From Poa pratensis (Eukaryota; Streptophyta; Magnoliopsida; Poales; Poaceae), in NCBI GenBank assembly GCA_947311845.1, contig CAMZMU010000035.1:4101726-4165725 (forward strand): 64,000 bases of DNA, written 5' to 3'. Positions 33,060-44,789 of this stretch are shown here, piece after piece. How positions within the stretch are numbered: the stretch's first letter is position 1; every line of letters starts with the position of its first letter. The position numbers and the translations under genes were made by a program. Under the pieces are notes generated by a model that saw only the letters and a list, made by a program, of their open reading frames with translations, had not been told where the DNA came from and did no database searches.

Positions 33060-35600
33060 CGTACCTTTGAGTCGTATCATGTAGTCAGTCGCCATTTGGT
33101 CGAATTCCCTGCAGTTCCTTAGGGTGTGATTGGAGCGTAGTTTTCCGTCGTCCCCCTTGAAGAGGTGGAATCTGCACCAGTCGTCCATCTTTTCCTCGAA
33201 TGACCGCTCGGGTTTTGCGTCGCTACGTTTGCGCCATTCTTGCCTTTTGTAGCTGTCGCTCCGCTGCTCGCGATCTCGACTGTCCCGTCGATCATCCGAG
33301 CGTCGATTGCTTCTATCTTGGTCCTCCCGGTTGTGTGTATCCAGCCGCCATGAACTCGGGTCTGTTATCGTCGTAAGGACGTTGGAACGTTTGCGCCTGC
33401 GATCTTCTCTGTATGAATCTCTGCGGCTCGACTGCCGCTTTCGTAGTTGTCGCGTGTTGGGGAAGCACGGGATCTGCGTACAGAATCCTCTCCATCTGCC
33501 CACTCAGTCGCAACTTTGATGAGGTCAGCCAGGGAGGTTGGCTTTTCACGACCAAGTGCCTCTTTGAAGTCCTTCCTGGCGAGACCTTGTATGAAGGCAT
33601 CCATGGCCCTGTCTTCTGACACTTTGCCAACCGAATTGCGTATTTCGGTCCACCGCCGTATGTATGATCTCAACGACTCGTCTGATCGTTGAGTGCATGT
33701 CCTTAATTCTCGAATGTCTTCGGGCGCTCACACAGAGGCTCGAAGTTTTTGATGAAGTCTCTGCGGAAATCGTCCCACGAGTCATATGATGATGGAGGGA
33801 GCGATTTGAGCCAGTCGCGGGCAGTTCCTTCGAGCATAAGTCGTATGTACTGCATCGCCGTGGTGTTCGTGCCACGCTGGCATGCCACGGCGAGTCTGTA
33901 ATCTTCTAGCCACCCAGAAGGTTCTTGGCGACCGTTGTACTTGGGTTGTTCGCCTGTCAACTTGAACCGTTTGGGCATCCGCGTCTCACGGATGCGTCGA
34001 GTGAAGCACAATGCTCCGCATGGCTCTGGTTCGCGATCAGAGTATGAATCGCTGCTATAGGATCTTCGAGATCTGCTTCTGCTGGACCTGTGCCGGCGCG
34101 TGCTTCTCCTTCCTTCATCCGAGTGGTGGCTGCGACCACTGCGATGATGTGCTGCGTGTCGTGAGTCGACTATGTCGCGATCGCGATTCCTTGCTGGAGT
34201 TTTGTCTTCTGGCTGTATAGCCTGTGCCGCTAGAGCTAGCGATTTGAGTTGTTGGCGATGCAGGGCTGCGTTAGGGTCATTCGCCGGAGGTTGCATTGCC
34301 TTGAGGTAAGCACCTACGGAGAATAATGCACCCGCAGCAGTTTTGGGCACTGGGATTCCGTTAGCGTCCTCTGTCATGAACGACAGGTTACGGGTGATTG
34401 CTACCCTTTCATGTTCTGGAAGGCTTGCCAACCGCGACCTAGGTCGTGGGGTTGGTTGCATTGTGGACCCGAGGGATTGCTCCCTTCTTCGGGCACTCGA
34501 GAGGCTGGCTTGCCTTTTGCGCTCCTCGAGCGTCGCTCGGTAGTTTTGCAGTCGAATTGACTCCTGCCAGTTGAAGTACTGGAAGGTCAACATCTCCTCT
34601 GGGGTGGAATTTGGTGGCATCATTGTGCACTCCTTTATGACTTTATCTGCTTTTGCTGCCATCTCCTCCGTGATTGTCAAGGTTGTGACCCCATCCGGCA
34701 TGGTTACCGTGCATGGGAATTGTGCAGGCCTGCGAGCGGCTGCGTCTGCGGATGATTCTGCGGTGAAGGCCACGTAGACCTGATGGGGCGTGACCCGAGG
34801 ACAGGTGTATGTGCTGTCGATTCCAGTCATGGACTCGACGTCGCCGTCGAGGCTCATGTCAGAGCCAGTGTGTTCATCGAGTAGATCTTCGAGGCGAATC
34901 TCGTTGTCGATGTGCTCATCGCCTATGCTCATCTCGGTGTTGGCGAAGCCATTATGGATTTCTGAGTCGAGGTTGGTGTTGGTGAAGATCTCCGAGTCGA
35001 CGTTGCTGTCGTTATGAATCGCGGGCTCGTAGAAGTCATCGAGGGAGATCCCGCAGTCGAAACTCTCGTCGAGTGGTAGGTTGAAGTCGACGTTGCTTGT
35101 GCGGTATGCTGATTCTGCCTCCTCGCCTTGGAGTTCCGTCATCATGAACCTGTCGATCTCGCCGGTCGACATGGTTGTTGCGGGCGAGCAGGCTTCAGGA
35201 ATCGACGACGGGGCGAGCGCAGTCGACGGAGCCTCGAGTGCGCCCAGCAGTTGTTGCGGATCTGTCGAGTCCTGCGTGCCAAGATTGTTTACGAAAAAAT
35301 TGAATGCTCCAACAGTTAAGCTCAAACCTGATTCAAGGCCGAAAACGCCTCCTGAAGCTCTGGCGAGTGCGGATTGAAATTCATTGGAAGAGCAGATGCG
35401 CTTTTTGCAGGTGAAGCGGGCAGGCTGCCGCTTTTCGAGTGGATCGGCGAGTCGCCGTGTGTCGCCTGGATCGGCGAGTTGCTGTTTGCTGACATGGCCG
35501 GCGAGTTGCCGTTTGCAGATGAGATCGGCGAGTTGCCGTTTGCTGGTGTGATCGGCGATTTGCCGTTTGCTGTTGGGACCGGCGAAACTTCGAGTCCAGC
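33060..35600 (-). pseudogene. Retrotransposon gag, frameshifted
   Basis: The longest frame (35325-33703, 540 residues) ends with the retrotransposon gag domain (PKYNGRQEPSGWLEDY, LMLEGTARDWLKSLPP, WDDFRRDFIKNFEP). A frame change at about 33705-33712 moves the rest to another frame (SYIRRWTEIRNSV, FIQGLARKDFKEAL). A degenerate zinc-knuckle-like CRFHLFKGDDGK...HTLRNC lies near 33.15 kb. Before 35325 a different frame encodes a 9-residue repeat (SPITPANGN, SPISSANGN, SPAMSANSN and others). Gag would form the particle. The breaks make this copy non-functional as it stands. Confidence 0.85.
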
Positions 35601-35608
35601 GCTATTCT

Positions 35609-35626
35609 TTCCCACAGACGGCGCCA
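35609..35626 (-). other. Primer-binding site
   Basis: Two bases inside the LTR the minus strand reads TGGCGCCGTCTGTGGGAA. Plant gypsy elements often carry a TGGCGCC... site complementary to a tRNA 3' end. The tRNA is not identified here. Confidence 0.7.
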
Positions 35627-35628
35627 CT

Positions 35629-36117
35629 TGACGAGGGGTAGACTCATCAAGACCCATGGTTAAGGTCCCTAGGTTATGAATATGGGGGAGAGAACGTGGT
35701 AGAGCTGGAAGTATCGTCGGCTGACAAGCAGGGCAAAGATTTTACCCAGGTTCAGGGCCCTCGTGTGGAGGTAACACCCCTACGTCCTGCCTGTCTGTTA
35801 TTGCTTTGTGAATATGATGGTTACAAGGATCCCGGCGAGATGTCGATCTCGCTAGGGTTTGTGGCTCTGGTGGTTCGTTGTCTGGTTCGATGGCCCTCCC
35901 AGTCCTTAAATAATAGGCTGGGTCTCGGGTGTTCGTAACCGACTCGATTTACAAGTAAGGAAACTCTAAACCGACTATTGCTTCGCCAAACTTGGAGGAT
36001 ACTCCATCTTCGTGGGCCTCCCTTCATGGGCTTCATGTAGGCTCTGATAGTTGGGCCTAGTCGATACGTGCACCAGGTACCCTCATGGTAGGGTACCCGA
36101 TAGGCATACCCATGTCA
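35629..36117 (-). repeat. LTR (5' LTR in element orientation)
   Basis: This is the second copy of the 489-bp LTR, TGACGAGGGG to ACCCATGTCA, followed by the target duplication ACCGG. The short ORFs inside it (35696-35938 and its antisense) are the same as in the other LTR and are not genes. Confidence 0.93.
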
Positions 36118-36122
36118 ACCGG

Positions 36123-36857
36123 GCTCCATGGAGATGGTTTTATAGTATTACAGTGGCTTTTTTAAGACAACCTGTTAACGCTAAACCTAATTTGGATAGA
36201 TGGAAGGTTGAGCTAATGAAGTTTAGAGAAAGAGCTTTGGCTCGCTGGCTACCTTGAGATCCGCTCCATCCATCGTTTGAGCGATATGCCTTTGCATGTG
36301 AATGTAACGCGTGATTCTCTGCTTCTTTTGCTCTTAGAGTTCATTTACTACAACATTAGCATGCATGTCGGTGCACTGTCAAGGTCCATCTATGCATTCT
36401 CTATCTAAACCATGTTGGATAACTAGACAAGTTCATTATTAATTTCAAAATTTAGAACATGATTAAAAAAACTATGATCATATAGAAATTAACATATTAG
36501 ATGGATTACACAACATGATCAATAGAAACATGTTCTCGTAAAACAAGTAATCGTAAAACATGAACAATCTTCATAAATGGTTACCAACCTATACATGAAG
36601 TGTGGACTTATTTTAGATGGTGTTATTTTATTATGGGAGGCCTTGCATGAGTTCATAGAAGTAAATTAGATGTAAATTTCGTTAAGGTTGATATTGGGAT
36701 AGCTCACAAAAAATTAATCTCAGGTTTTCTAAAATTTGTTCCAAAACAAGATTTTCCTTATATGTTCATTAACTGGTTTTTGCAGATAGTCACACATGGC
36801 AAAGTAGCTTTTGTGGCACACTATCAAATTGGACCTTTTTTAAAACAAAGGAGGGAT
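36123..36857. other. Intergenic, no gene seen
   Basis: AT-rich flank between the retrotransposon and the CACTA element. A short ORF to 36257 has no recognisable domain. Confidence 0.45.
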
Positions 36858-38150
36858 CACTAGTAGAAAAAGGGCCTCTAGTTAAAGCCCCCCCTTTTTC
36901 CCCTTTTAGTCCCGGTTGGTCACGAAACGGGACTAAAGGCTCTCCACGTGGTTGAGCTCGTGCGCTGGGGCTGGAAGACCTTTAGTCTCTCGGTTGGTAA
37001 CACCAACCGGGACTAAAGGCTCTTTTCAAAATATTTTTTATTGAATTTTTTCTATATTTCAAATCTTTGAATTATTTGTCAGTTTAATCTCTAATCGCCC
37101 CTAATCGGTCACCCATCCTCACATTAGAAGCCCTTTGCATACTCGTGGTCAAACTTCTCGATCGGTCACCCATCCTCACACTGGTCCACTCTCAGCACGC
37201 TTAACTTTTGAGTTCCTTTCCAATTAGCTTTCAAGATTGCACTGATAACATCTTGATAATACTATGGTATCAATCTTATTATCCCTTAGACTTTGATGTC
37301 ACATGATATTATTTTTTGAATTCCAAATCTATATTAACATACATATTAATGATTAATTAATAATAATTATTAATTCAAATAACAAAAAAATGAATTTTAC
37401 ATTATTATTGCCATTTTCAATTTAATATGGAAAATTTCATATCTTTAAATCCGTAAATCAAAATTTGACAAATAATATGTGTAAATCGATCAGAAAAATG
37501 ATAGGAATCCAAATATTGCATCCATACCATCTATTGCATAATGCGCTATGTCTTTTATATAATGTACTGCTAAGTGTGCTTTTTTTATTTTGTAGAAAAA
37601 ATCTTCTTTTTAAATAACTTTTTTTTCCTTTTGGAATTTTGAGAACCTGAGAAAATTTCACCGGGTAAACCATTTATTCTCTAGTTTTTTTCGATATATT
37701 AAACGCATTTTTTCGATGTCATATGCAAAACTTATGGCCGTTTTAATTTTTTTTTCTGTTTTTTGCAAAAAAGTCAAAATTCATATTTTAAAATTTCTAT
37801 ACCAACTAGACACTAACCTAACTACATCTCAAAGGATTTTTTTTTGAAGATTTTATTATTTTCTTTTATTTTCTACAAAACTAAAAAAGGCGATCCACAG
37901 GGGGTGGGAGGTAGGCATGAGAGGGGGAAAAAACCTTTAGTACCGGTTCGTATCACGAACCGGTACTAAAGGTGCCGTAACCTTTAGTCCCGGTTGGTGT
38001 CTCCAACCGGGACTAAAAGTCTTGTTTGAACCGGGACTAAAGGTGGTTGTGCCCGTGCCCCGTTTGAACCGGGACTAGTGACACATTAGTCCTGGTTCGT
38101 AATGTGACCGGGACGAAAGGGCCGAACCGATGGCCCTTTTTCTACTAGTG
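36858..38150. mobile_element. Non-autonomous CACTA transposon
   Basis: This 1,293-bp element has the ends CACTAGTAGAAAAAGGGCC and GGCCCTTTTTCTACTAGTG, with a 3-bp duplication GAT at 36855-36857 and 38151-38153. The subterminal regions contain many copies of TTTAGTCCCGGTTGGT and its complement, and of the related CTTTAGTACCGGTTCG, several arranged as short hairpins. The middle is AT-rich and has no transposase. Confidence 0.93.
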
Positions 38151-38153
38151 GAT

Positions 38154-39780
38154 AAGGTAAGGTGGCCCTTTTGTCTGGTTCCTTGGTTCATTTCAAGATA
38201 GCCGTATACTCTCTAAGTATTTCCTAGGAACACCATTTAGAATTAGTTAGCTATATAATACATAATATAGTAAAATGGGGTTTGACAATTTTGTACCATA
38301 CCGATCAGTATATTCATGTTTTAGGATGAATTGGAGGAACGTGAAATTTTAGTTATATATATTTGAACACTTTTCTGACATGAAGGTGAATTTCCATTCA
38401 TAAAGGTGAGGTTTATTTGTTGTTGTGGTGAAGCTAGAAATAAGCGCAACTCTATCTTTACTTTTGTATAAGGTAAACTCCCTCGAAAGAATCCGCTTAG
38501 ACTTAACAATAAAGAATGGAAAATTACCCGATCAACACTTACAAACATGGAAAGGAAAGCTTAAATGGGATGGTTTACTTTTCTTAGTTCTTGCATGTGC
38601 AATATTCAATTTTGTATGGTCTCCATGTTTGAGTTAACAAAATATCCTTTGAAAGAACGAAAATTTTAATGAAAATATAGCTTTGGCAAGAGGAGCATGG
38701 AGCTAAAAAGTATCATGTAGTAAATTGGCGAGATATTTGTACAATTACAGAACAAGTGGACAATGGGGTGGTAGATTACAATACATTAAATGTCTGTAAA
38801 TGGATATGGAAGACTGGAAATGAATAAGAAGCTTGGAAGGATTTATTATGAATAAGTATATTAAAAACTCTTTGGTTTTCTTCGTGTAAAGCTAAATCTG
38901 ACCATTCACATTTCTTGTCAAGGAATGATCAAATTTAGATATCTTTATTTTCGATTTTGTATAATAGTTGTGGAAAATGGTCAAAACTAGATTCTAGATT
39001 CTTTAGAAGATAAACCTTTATATTGTAAATTTGCAAGTTTGTAAAATTTCACCTTAAGCATAAATTTTAATATTGCTAAATAGCCATTGGAGAAAGCTTG
39101 GAGGGCGGGGGAGGGGAATTTATTGTGTGGTCACTGAATATGCTTTCGAAAACTAGTCAGATTAAGTGATAAATATAAAAGGTTTCACTGTTTAAGGTTC
39201 CTCTAAGAGTATAGGTTTTTCTCTGGCTAACTTGTAGAAGATGTATTTAAAAATATATATATAATTTGGTGAAATTGGAAAGGGAGCATTGATCACATCT
39301 CTTGGTTATGCATCTAAAATAGGTATATATATCATGGATGTAGTTAAATGTGCTTCTGTAATTGTAGACATTCTATAAATTTTAAATCATTTTGGCCAAT
39401 GGACTTGGAAATTCGTAAGTAAATATAGTTACACTATTTCAGTGGGCGTTGATGTTATTTTCTGGTAAATCTAGGAGGCTTGAACTATAGTTGGTTTTGA
39501 TCATGTTTACCTGCGTGATCCTAATTCTTTTATCTTTCAAATATGTCGCCGGATGGATGTCTTAATGGGCTAGTGCGCATATGTGAAACGGGCTACAACA
39601 CTAACTCTCGGTAGCTTTGTTGTTATACAAGGATGGTATCTAAACTCTTCAATACGAGATAAGGCCAGGATCCGATGACTCTAGGATTGGACTGGGATAA
39701 TGGTTTGGTTTATATACTCATGTTTACTCATTCCTTGTAATGATTGTTGGGTCTTTTTGTTGTTGGATGGCTCATGAAGT
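38154..39780. other. AT-rich intergenic DNA, no gene seen
   Basis: Only short ORFs without recognisable domains occur, for example 38425-38637. The composition suggests an old, unclassified repeat. Confidence 0.4.
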
Positions 39781-41351
39781 AATGGTTCCAAGTACATTTG
39801 TTACGGTAGTGCTGGTTTTGCTGCAAAGGTCAAGAGCCTAGCCTTCACCCCTACTGTTTTTCTACAACATCTCAAGAGTTTGGGGGTATGTTTTGTTCCA
39901 TGGATTTTTTTTGGAGGACTGTTTTGTTGTTTATCGGTTTGCAATGGATGGAGATCGATGACAGGAATTTATTGACGGTATACCAAGAGGGAATACAAAT
40001 GGATTTTACAACTGGTACTTTGAGGTATGGTGTTGGCTCTGCTGCTATGTTGTCCATTTTGTGTGTGTGAATTTGTCTGTCTGTCGCTCTGGACGGTGCA
40101 CGCTTTTTTTCTTCCGTAAGGACATGTTGCGAATTTTGTTCGTTTTGCCCTTTTAATGTTGGCATAATCTTATAATTTTAACTTTGTGGTTCTTTCAATC
40201 GAAACCAAAGGGTCTACCCATTTCTCAAAAAAGAAAAACACGTAACTCCTGAATGTAATGGTTCATGTAGTCGTAATGGTTGCGTGATCATGTAGTTATT
40301 GGGTGGCTCCAGATGTAATTGTCTGAAATTCATTAGTGTTTGCGGTAGTGATGGTTCATCTGCAAGGGTCAAGAGTCGAGCCTTCCCCTTGTTTTTCTGT
40401 AACTTCTCAAGAGTTTGAGGGTATTTTTTTGTTGCATGGAATTGCTTTGGGCATACTTCTTTGGTATTATGTGGGTTATAATGAAATCAAAGGGAGGAAT
40501 GCTGATAGATTTACTGGTGACAGTTTGGGGTACTGGGTCAGGTGCTCTGTTTTCCGTTTCATGTGTGCTATTCTGTATTTGTCATTGTGGATGTTAGATG
40601 CCTCTTTGTGCTTAGCGACATAATGCGTACTATGTTTTTTGCTCGCCTTTTAGTTTCTTTCAATGAAAGCCGGGGGTCTACCCATTTCTCAAAAAGATAT
40701 GTGACTCTTGATTGTAATGGTTCATGTACTTGTAACGGTTGTGGGATCATGTAGTTATTGGGTGGCTCATGATATAATGGTTCGAAGTTCATTAGTGTTG
40801 TTGTTCCGGTAGTGCTGCTTTTTGTGCAAGAATGAAGAGTCGAGCCTTGCTTCTGTTGTTTTTCTGTAACATCTCAAGAGTTTTTTTTGGGGGGGGGGGG
40901 GTGTGTTTTTCTTTGCTCCATGAAATTACTTTTTGGGCGGATTGTTTAGTGTTTTGTTGGGTTCAATGAAATCGGGCGTGGTGAGCTGTCGGGTTAAAAG
41001 GCAGGGAATGAATGGAGACAGACAACATGGGGTTTTAATGATGGTCTACGAAAAGCGAACGCGGACTGATTTTACGGGTGGCAATTTAAGGTGATGAGTG
41101 GGATGCTCTGTTGAGCTATTTTGTGTATTTGTCGCTGGACGGTGGACGTCTCTCTATGCTTAGCGGCATATTGCGCATTTTGTTTTTGCTCACCGTTTAA
41201 TGTCGTGGAGCCTTGTAATTTTAACTTTACAGTTTCTTTCAATGAAAACCGGTTGGGTCTACCCATTTCTCAAAAAAGGTATGCAGCTCCTGATTTTAAT
41301 GGTTCATATAGTTGTAATGGTCGTGGGATCATGTAGTTGTTGGACGATTAG

Positions 41352-41415
<64 letters not shown>

Positions 41416-42790
41416 ATAGTGTTGGTTTTGGTGAAAGGGTCAAGAGTCGAGCCTTCCCCTTGTTGATTTTTGTTTTGTAACATCTCAAGAGTTTGGGGTG
41501 TTTTTCTTTGCTCCATGACATTGCTTTGGACGGACGTGTTTAGTGTTTCTTGGTTTGAATGAAATAGGGCGTGATGAGCTGTGGGTTAATAATAAGGCAA
41601 GTAATGAATGGATACCAACAACAAGGGGTTTAAATGATGGTCTACAGAGAGCGAATGGGGACGTATTTTACAGGTGGCAGATTGAGGCGATGAGTCTGGT
41701 GCTCCGTTGTCCGTTTCAGGTGTGCTATTTTGTGTGTTAGTGACTGGACGGTGGACGTTTGAGGCGATGAGTCTGCCCCTCTGTTGTCCGTTGCGCGTGT
41801 GCTATTTTATGTGTTGTCTCTATGCTTAGTGACATATTGCGCTTTTTGTTTTTGCTCATCATTTAATATTCGTGCAACCATTGTAATTTTGAATTAATGG
41901 TTTAATTATTTCAATGAAAACTATGGGGGGGGGGGGGGGGGGGGGGGCATTTGCTTTTGCTTGCTTTTCAATGCTGGCAAAAGCTTGTAATTTTAACTTG
42001 ATAGTTTCTTTCAATGGAAACCGGAGGTGTACCTATTTCTCAAAAAGGAATGTGAGTCTTGATATAATGGTCCATGTAGTTGTAATGCATGTCGGATCAT
42101 GTAGTTATTGGGTGGCTCCTGATATAATGGTTCAAAATTTGTTGTTGATGTTGTTCCGATAGTGCTGATTTTTTTGTGCAAATTCAAGAGTTGAGCCTAG
42201 CTTCCTCCTCTTGTTTTTCATGTAACATCTCGATAGTTTGGGTGTGTTTTTCTTTGCTCCATGGGATTACTTTTTACGGACTTGTTTAGTGTTTTACTGG
42301 TTTTAATGAAATCTGGCGCGATGAGTTGTGGGTTAATAAAAAAAAAGGCAGGGAATAAATGGAGACCGACAACAAGGGGTTTTAATGACGGTCGACAGAG
42401 GAGCGAATGCGGACAGATTTTACGGGTGGCAGTTTGAGGCGATGAGTCAGGTGCTCTGTTGTCCGTTTCGCGTGTGCTATTTTGTGTGTTTGTCGCTGGA
42501 CGGTGGACGTTTGAGGCGATGGGTCTCGTGCTCAGTGCTTTGTTGTCCGTTTTACGTGTGCTATTTTGTGTGTTTGCCACTGGACGGTGGACGTTTGAGG
42601 CGATGATGAGTCTGATGCTCTGATGTCCGTTTCACGTTGTCTATTTTGTGTGTTCGCTCTGTGCTTGGCGACATATTGCGCTTTTTGTTTTGTTTTTGCT
42701 TGCCGTTTAATGTTCGTGCAACCTTTGTAATTTTGACTTAGTGGTTCATTTCAATGGAAATCGGGGATCTAACCATTTCTCAAAAAGTAC
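39780..42790. repeat. Degenerate tandem array, about 0.46-0.74 kb units
   Basis: The anchor CAAGAGTCGAGCC-like words occur at about 39831, 40370, 40835, 41441 and 42184. Each unit also carries AACATCTCAAGAGTTTGG, TTGCTCCATGGAATT-like words, a GAGGCGATGAGTC stretch, GTGTGCTATTTTGTGTG and CTGGACGGTGGACG. Each ends with TTTCAATGAAAACCGG followed by CTACCCATTTCTCAAAAA. The last part resembles the 3' tail of grass LINEs. Units differ in length through internal duplication and loss. Confidence 0.65.
41353..41416. repeat. (GTT)n microsatellite
   Basis: About 21 perfect GTT units lie inside the tandem array. Poly-G runs nearby (about 40888-40901 and 41925-41947) are also present and may be hard to sequence accurately. 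Confidence 0.9.
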
Positions 42791-43720
42791 ATGATCACCA
42801 TCTAAGAATAGCTAATTAACCGAGCCATCCTTTGCCAAACAGTCTGGTGTTTTCACCATCCACAAGTAGAGAGGGCTCGTTTAAAGTTTCAACGAAAGAG
42901 CTTTGTTTCATCACATTTGAAAGAACTTTGGTTAACAAGACACGAGAAATAACCGCGCCCGCTCAGCACGTAACCTCTCCCTCGCGGGGGGACCACCGTT
43001 GATGAGATACGTGCCTGTCAACCAACTCACCATGCCAGCCCCTGACACGCCGGCCCCACAAGGCAACCGGAAAACAGGCGACGAAAAGACTCTGCCTGCG
43101 CTGCCCACCGTGCCAAGCGGTGCCAGGGTTTTCGTAACTGTTCGGTCTCCGGCCCACATGTCGGCCAACCACAGCGTAATTCCTCTTCGTGCTCACAGAC
43201 GCCGGAAAATATAATCACAATTCGCCGCTAAAATAAAATCACTTGAACAAGAAAAAATTCATGAAGGATGAATAGAGCTCTGCATTAGCTCGTCTCTGTT
43301 GTGCTGATGCCCTACATGTCAGTGCCAGTCTCTGCAAGTTTTGAGCATGAAGCTGGTGCAAACGGAAAGCTGGCAGCATTGAAATTTGCAAATAAGGAGA
43401 TCAATCGATGCTAACGAATGCACTGGACCATCATCAGAGGACAATGCACTTATGAGTACCAACATTACCAATTGCTGATGACACGAAACAGAAGCACCGC
43501 CACTACTACATAGCATCACTCTACTAGTCATCAGTCATCACTTGCTGCTACTTCTACAACCAGTTTACTACTACTACTACTACTGAAGTTCCACTCTGTT
43601 TGATCAATGGATCAATTAATCGATGGAAGGGCAGCTACGAATCATTGGGAATTGTGATCGGGGAATTTGCACTGCTGGCTTGCTTACATTACAGCTAGTC
43701 GACGGACGGCGGCGACGGTT
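42791..43720. other. Intergenic and 3' flank of the DUF1639 gene
   Basis: No supported gene. A GC-rich patch lies at 42950-43200. The last few hundred bases, with an ACT trinucleotide run at about 43565, are probably 3' UTR or downstream DNA of the minus-strand gene that ends at 43730. Confidence 0.45.
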
Positions 43721-43729
43721 GAATGAAGG

Positions 43730-44523
43730 TCAGCGCTCGTCCGGCACCCGGTAGGACTCCGCGGTGATCTCCGATAGCCACGCGCCGGGGAGTAGCATCT
43801 GCAAACGCGAAATTCCACGGAATTACGAATGGGTCCCTGGGCGGCAGGGGCTGGAATGTAAACAGAGGAAGCAGGGAGATGGAGCAGGGGCACGGCGGAC
43901 GGACTCACATCGAGCTGGTTCTGCACGGCACGGGGCCGGCGGCGGGGGCGGCGGCGCGGGCGGGCGCCGGTGAGCGCGTACACGTCCTCCTCGATCTCGT
44001 CCGCGGAGAGCGTGGCCGAGAACCGCGGCCTGTCGAGCGCGTCGGCGCGGACCAGCCTCCGCTGGGACTGCGACGGCGACGGCGCGGAGGAAGGGGACAT
44101 GGTGGGGTGGCGTGCTCGTCGGGTGCGCGGCTGCGGAGAAGCCTCCTCGGCCTCGGGGTCATCGTCCTCCTCCGCGGCGGGCGCCCCCGCCCCCGCCCCC
44201 GCCGCCGCCACCTCGCGGAGGCGGAGCAGCAGGTCCTCCCTGACCTCGTCGAGCTGCTGCGGGGAGGAGCGCCTGCTGGCGGGCGGGGCGATGGCGTCAC
44301 CGGCGCGGTTGACGGCCGCGCACCGCAGCACGCGGTGGCTCCCCCACGTCTTGAGCGTCGCCGACGGGAACGAAGACAGCGCCCCGCGCCGCGCGCTAGA
44401 AGAGTTCGTCGTCGTCGAGACCGCGGCCGCGGCCGCGGCCGCGCCTCCTTCCGCCGCGTCGGCGCCGCCCGCCGCGGTGGGATCCGACGGCAGGGGCGGG
44501 GGCGGCTCCGCCGAGATCACCAT
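43730..44523 (-). CDS. DUF1639 family protein
   Basis: The gene has two coding exons on the minus strand, 44523-43909 and 43798-43730, joined in phase 0 by a GT-AG intron (GAT|GTGAGT, TTTGCAG|ATG). The product has 227 residues. The N-terminal half is low-complexity Pro/Ala/Ser. The conserved DUF1639 block is RPRFSATLSADEIEEDVYAL, then GARPRRRPRRRPRAVQNQLD, and after the intron LLPGAWLSEITAESYRVPD, at about residues 165-225. The basic RPRRRPR stretch could be a nuclear signal. The family is plant-specific and its function is unknown. MVISAEPPPP is chosen as the start because it is the Met closest to the conserved body; a longer upstream open frame lacks a better start. A TATTTA motif lies about 200 bases upstream. 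Confidence 0.88.
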
Positions 44524-44720
44524 GGCCGCGGGCGACGTCGCGACGACGCGCGGCCTCGACTCCCGCTCCGGCGCAGGATGTGTCGGCGGCGGCGGCGGAG
44601 GGCCTGCGTGGACGTGGTGAGGAGGAGAGGAGAGGGACGAGGAGGCGGGTCTGGTTCGGCGATGGAAGCGGTGGGGCGGAAATGAGAAATATTGAGGAAT
44701 AGTAGGCAGTCGTCCACGAA

Positions 44721-44726
44721 TAAATA
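44721..44726 (-). promoter_or_regulatory. TATA-like element of the DUF1639 gene
   Basis: TATTTA on the minus strand lies about 198 bases before the chosen ATG and just upstream of a C/T-rich leader. Inferred from position only. Confidence 0.35.
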
Positions 44727-44789
44727 TTGGGGGTGCGTGCGTGTGTGCGTCCAGCGGGGGCATTATAGGGTTTTTCTTAATCATTTTGT

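Larger units (their letters stand above)
22857..36117 (-). mobile_element. Complete Ty3/gypsy LTR retrotransposon, Tat-like, recent insertion
   Basis: This 13,261-bp element lies in minus orientation, with 489-bp LTRs and a perfect 5-bp target duplication ACCGG (22852-22856 and 36118-36122). Reading the minus strand the order is LTR, primer-binding site, gag, protease, reverse transcriptase, RNase H, a second RNase H, integrase, a long spacer holding an antisense multi-exon ORF, a polypurine tract and the LTR. Integrase after RNase H defines Ty3/gypsy; the extra RNase H and antisense ORF point to the Tat lineage. The LTRs look identical, so insertion is recent, yet gag and pol carry several frameshifts, so the copy was probably mobilised by proteins from elsewhere. 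Confidence 0.92.

Noticed and set aside
39780..42790. CRISPR-like or satellite array
   Set aside because: Units are long, unequal and diverged in a plant genome; there are no short identical repeats with unique spacers.
43879..44685. Plus-strand ORFs of 268 and 216 residues
   Set aside because: They are antisense to the DUF1639 exon and consist of Arg/Gly/Ala low-complexity sequence caused by GC bias.
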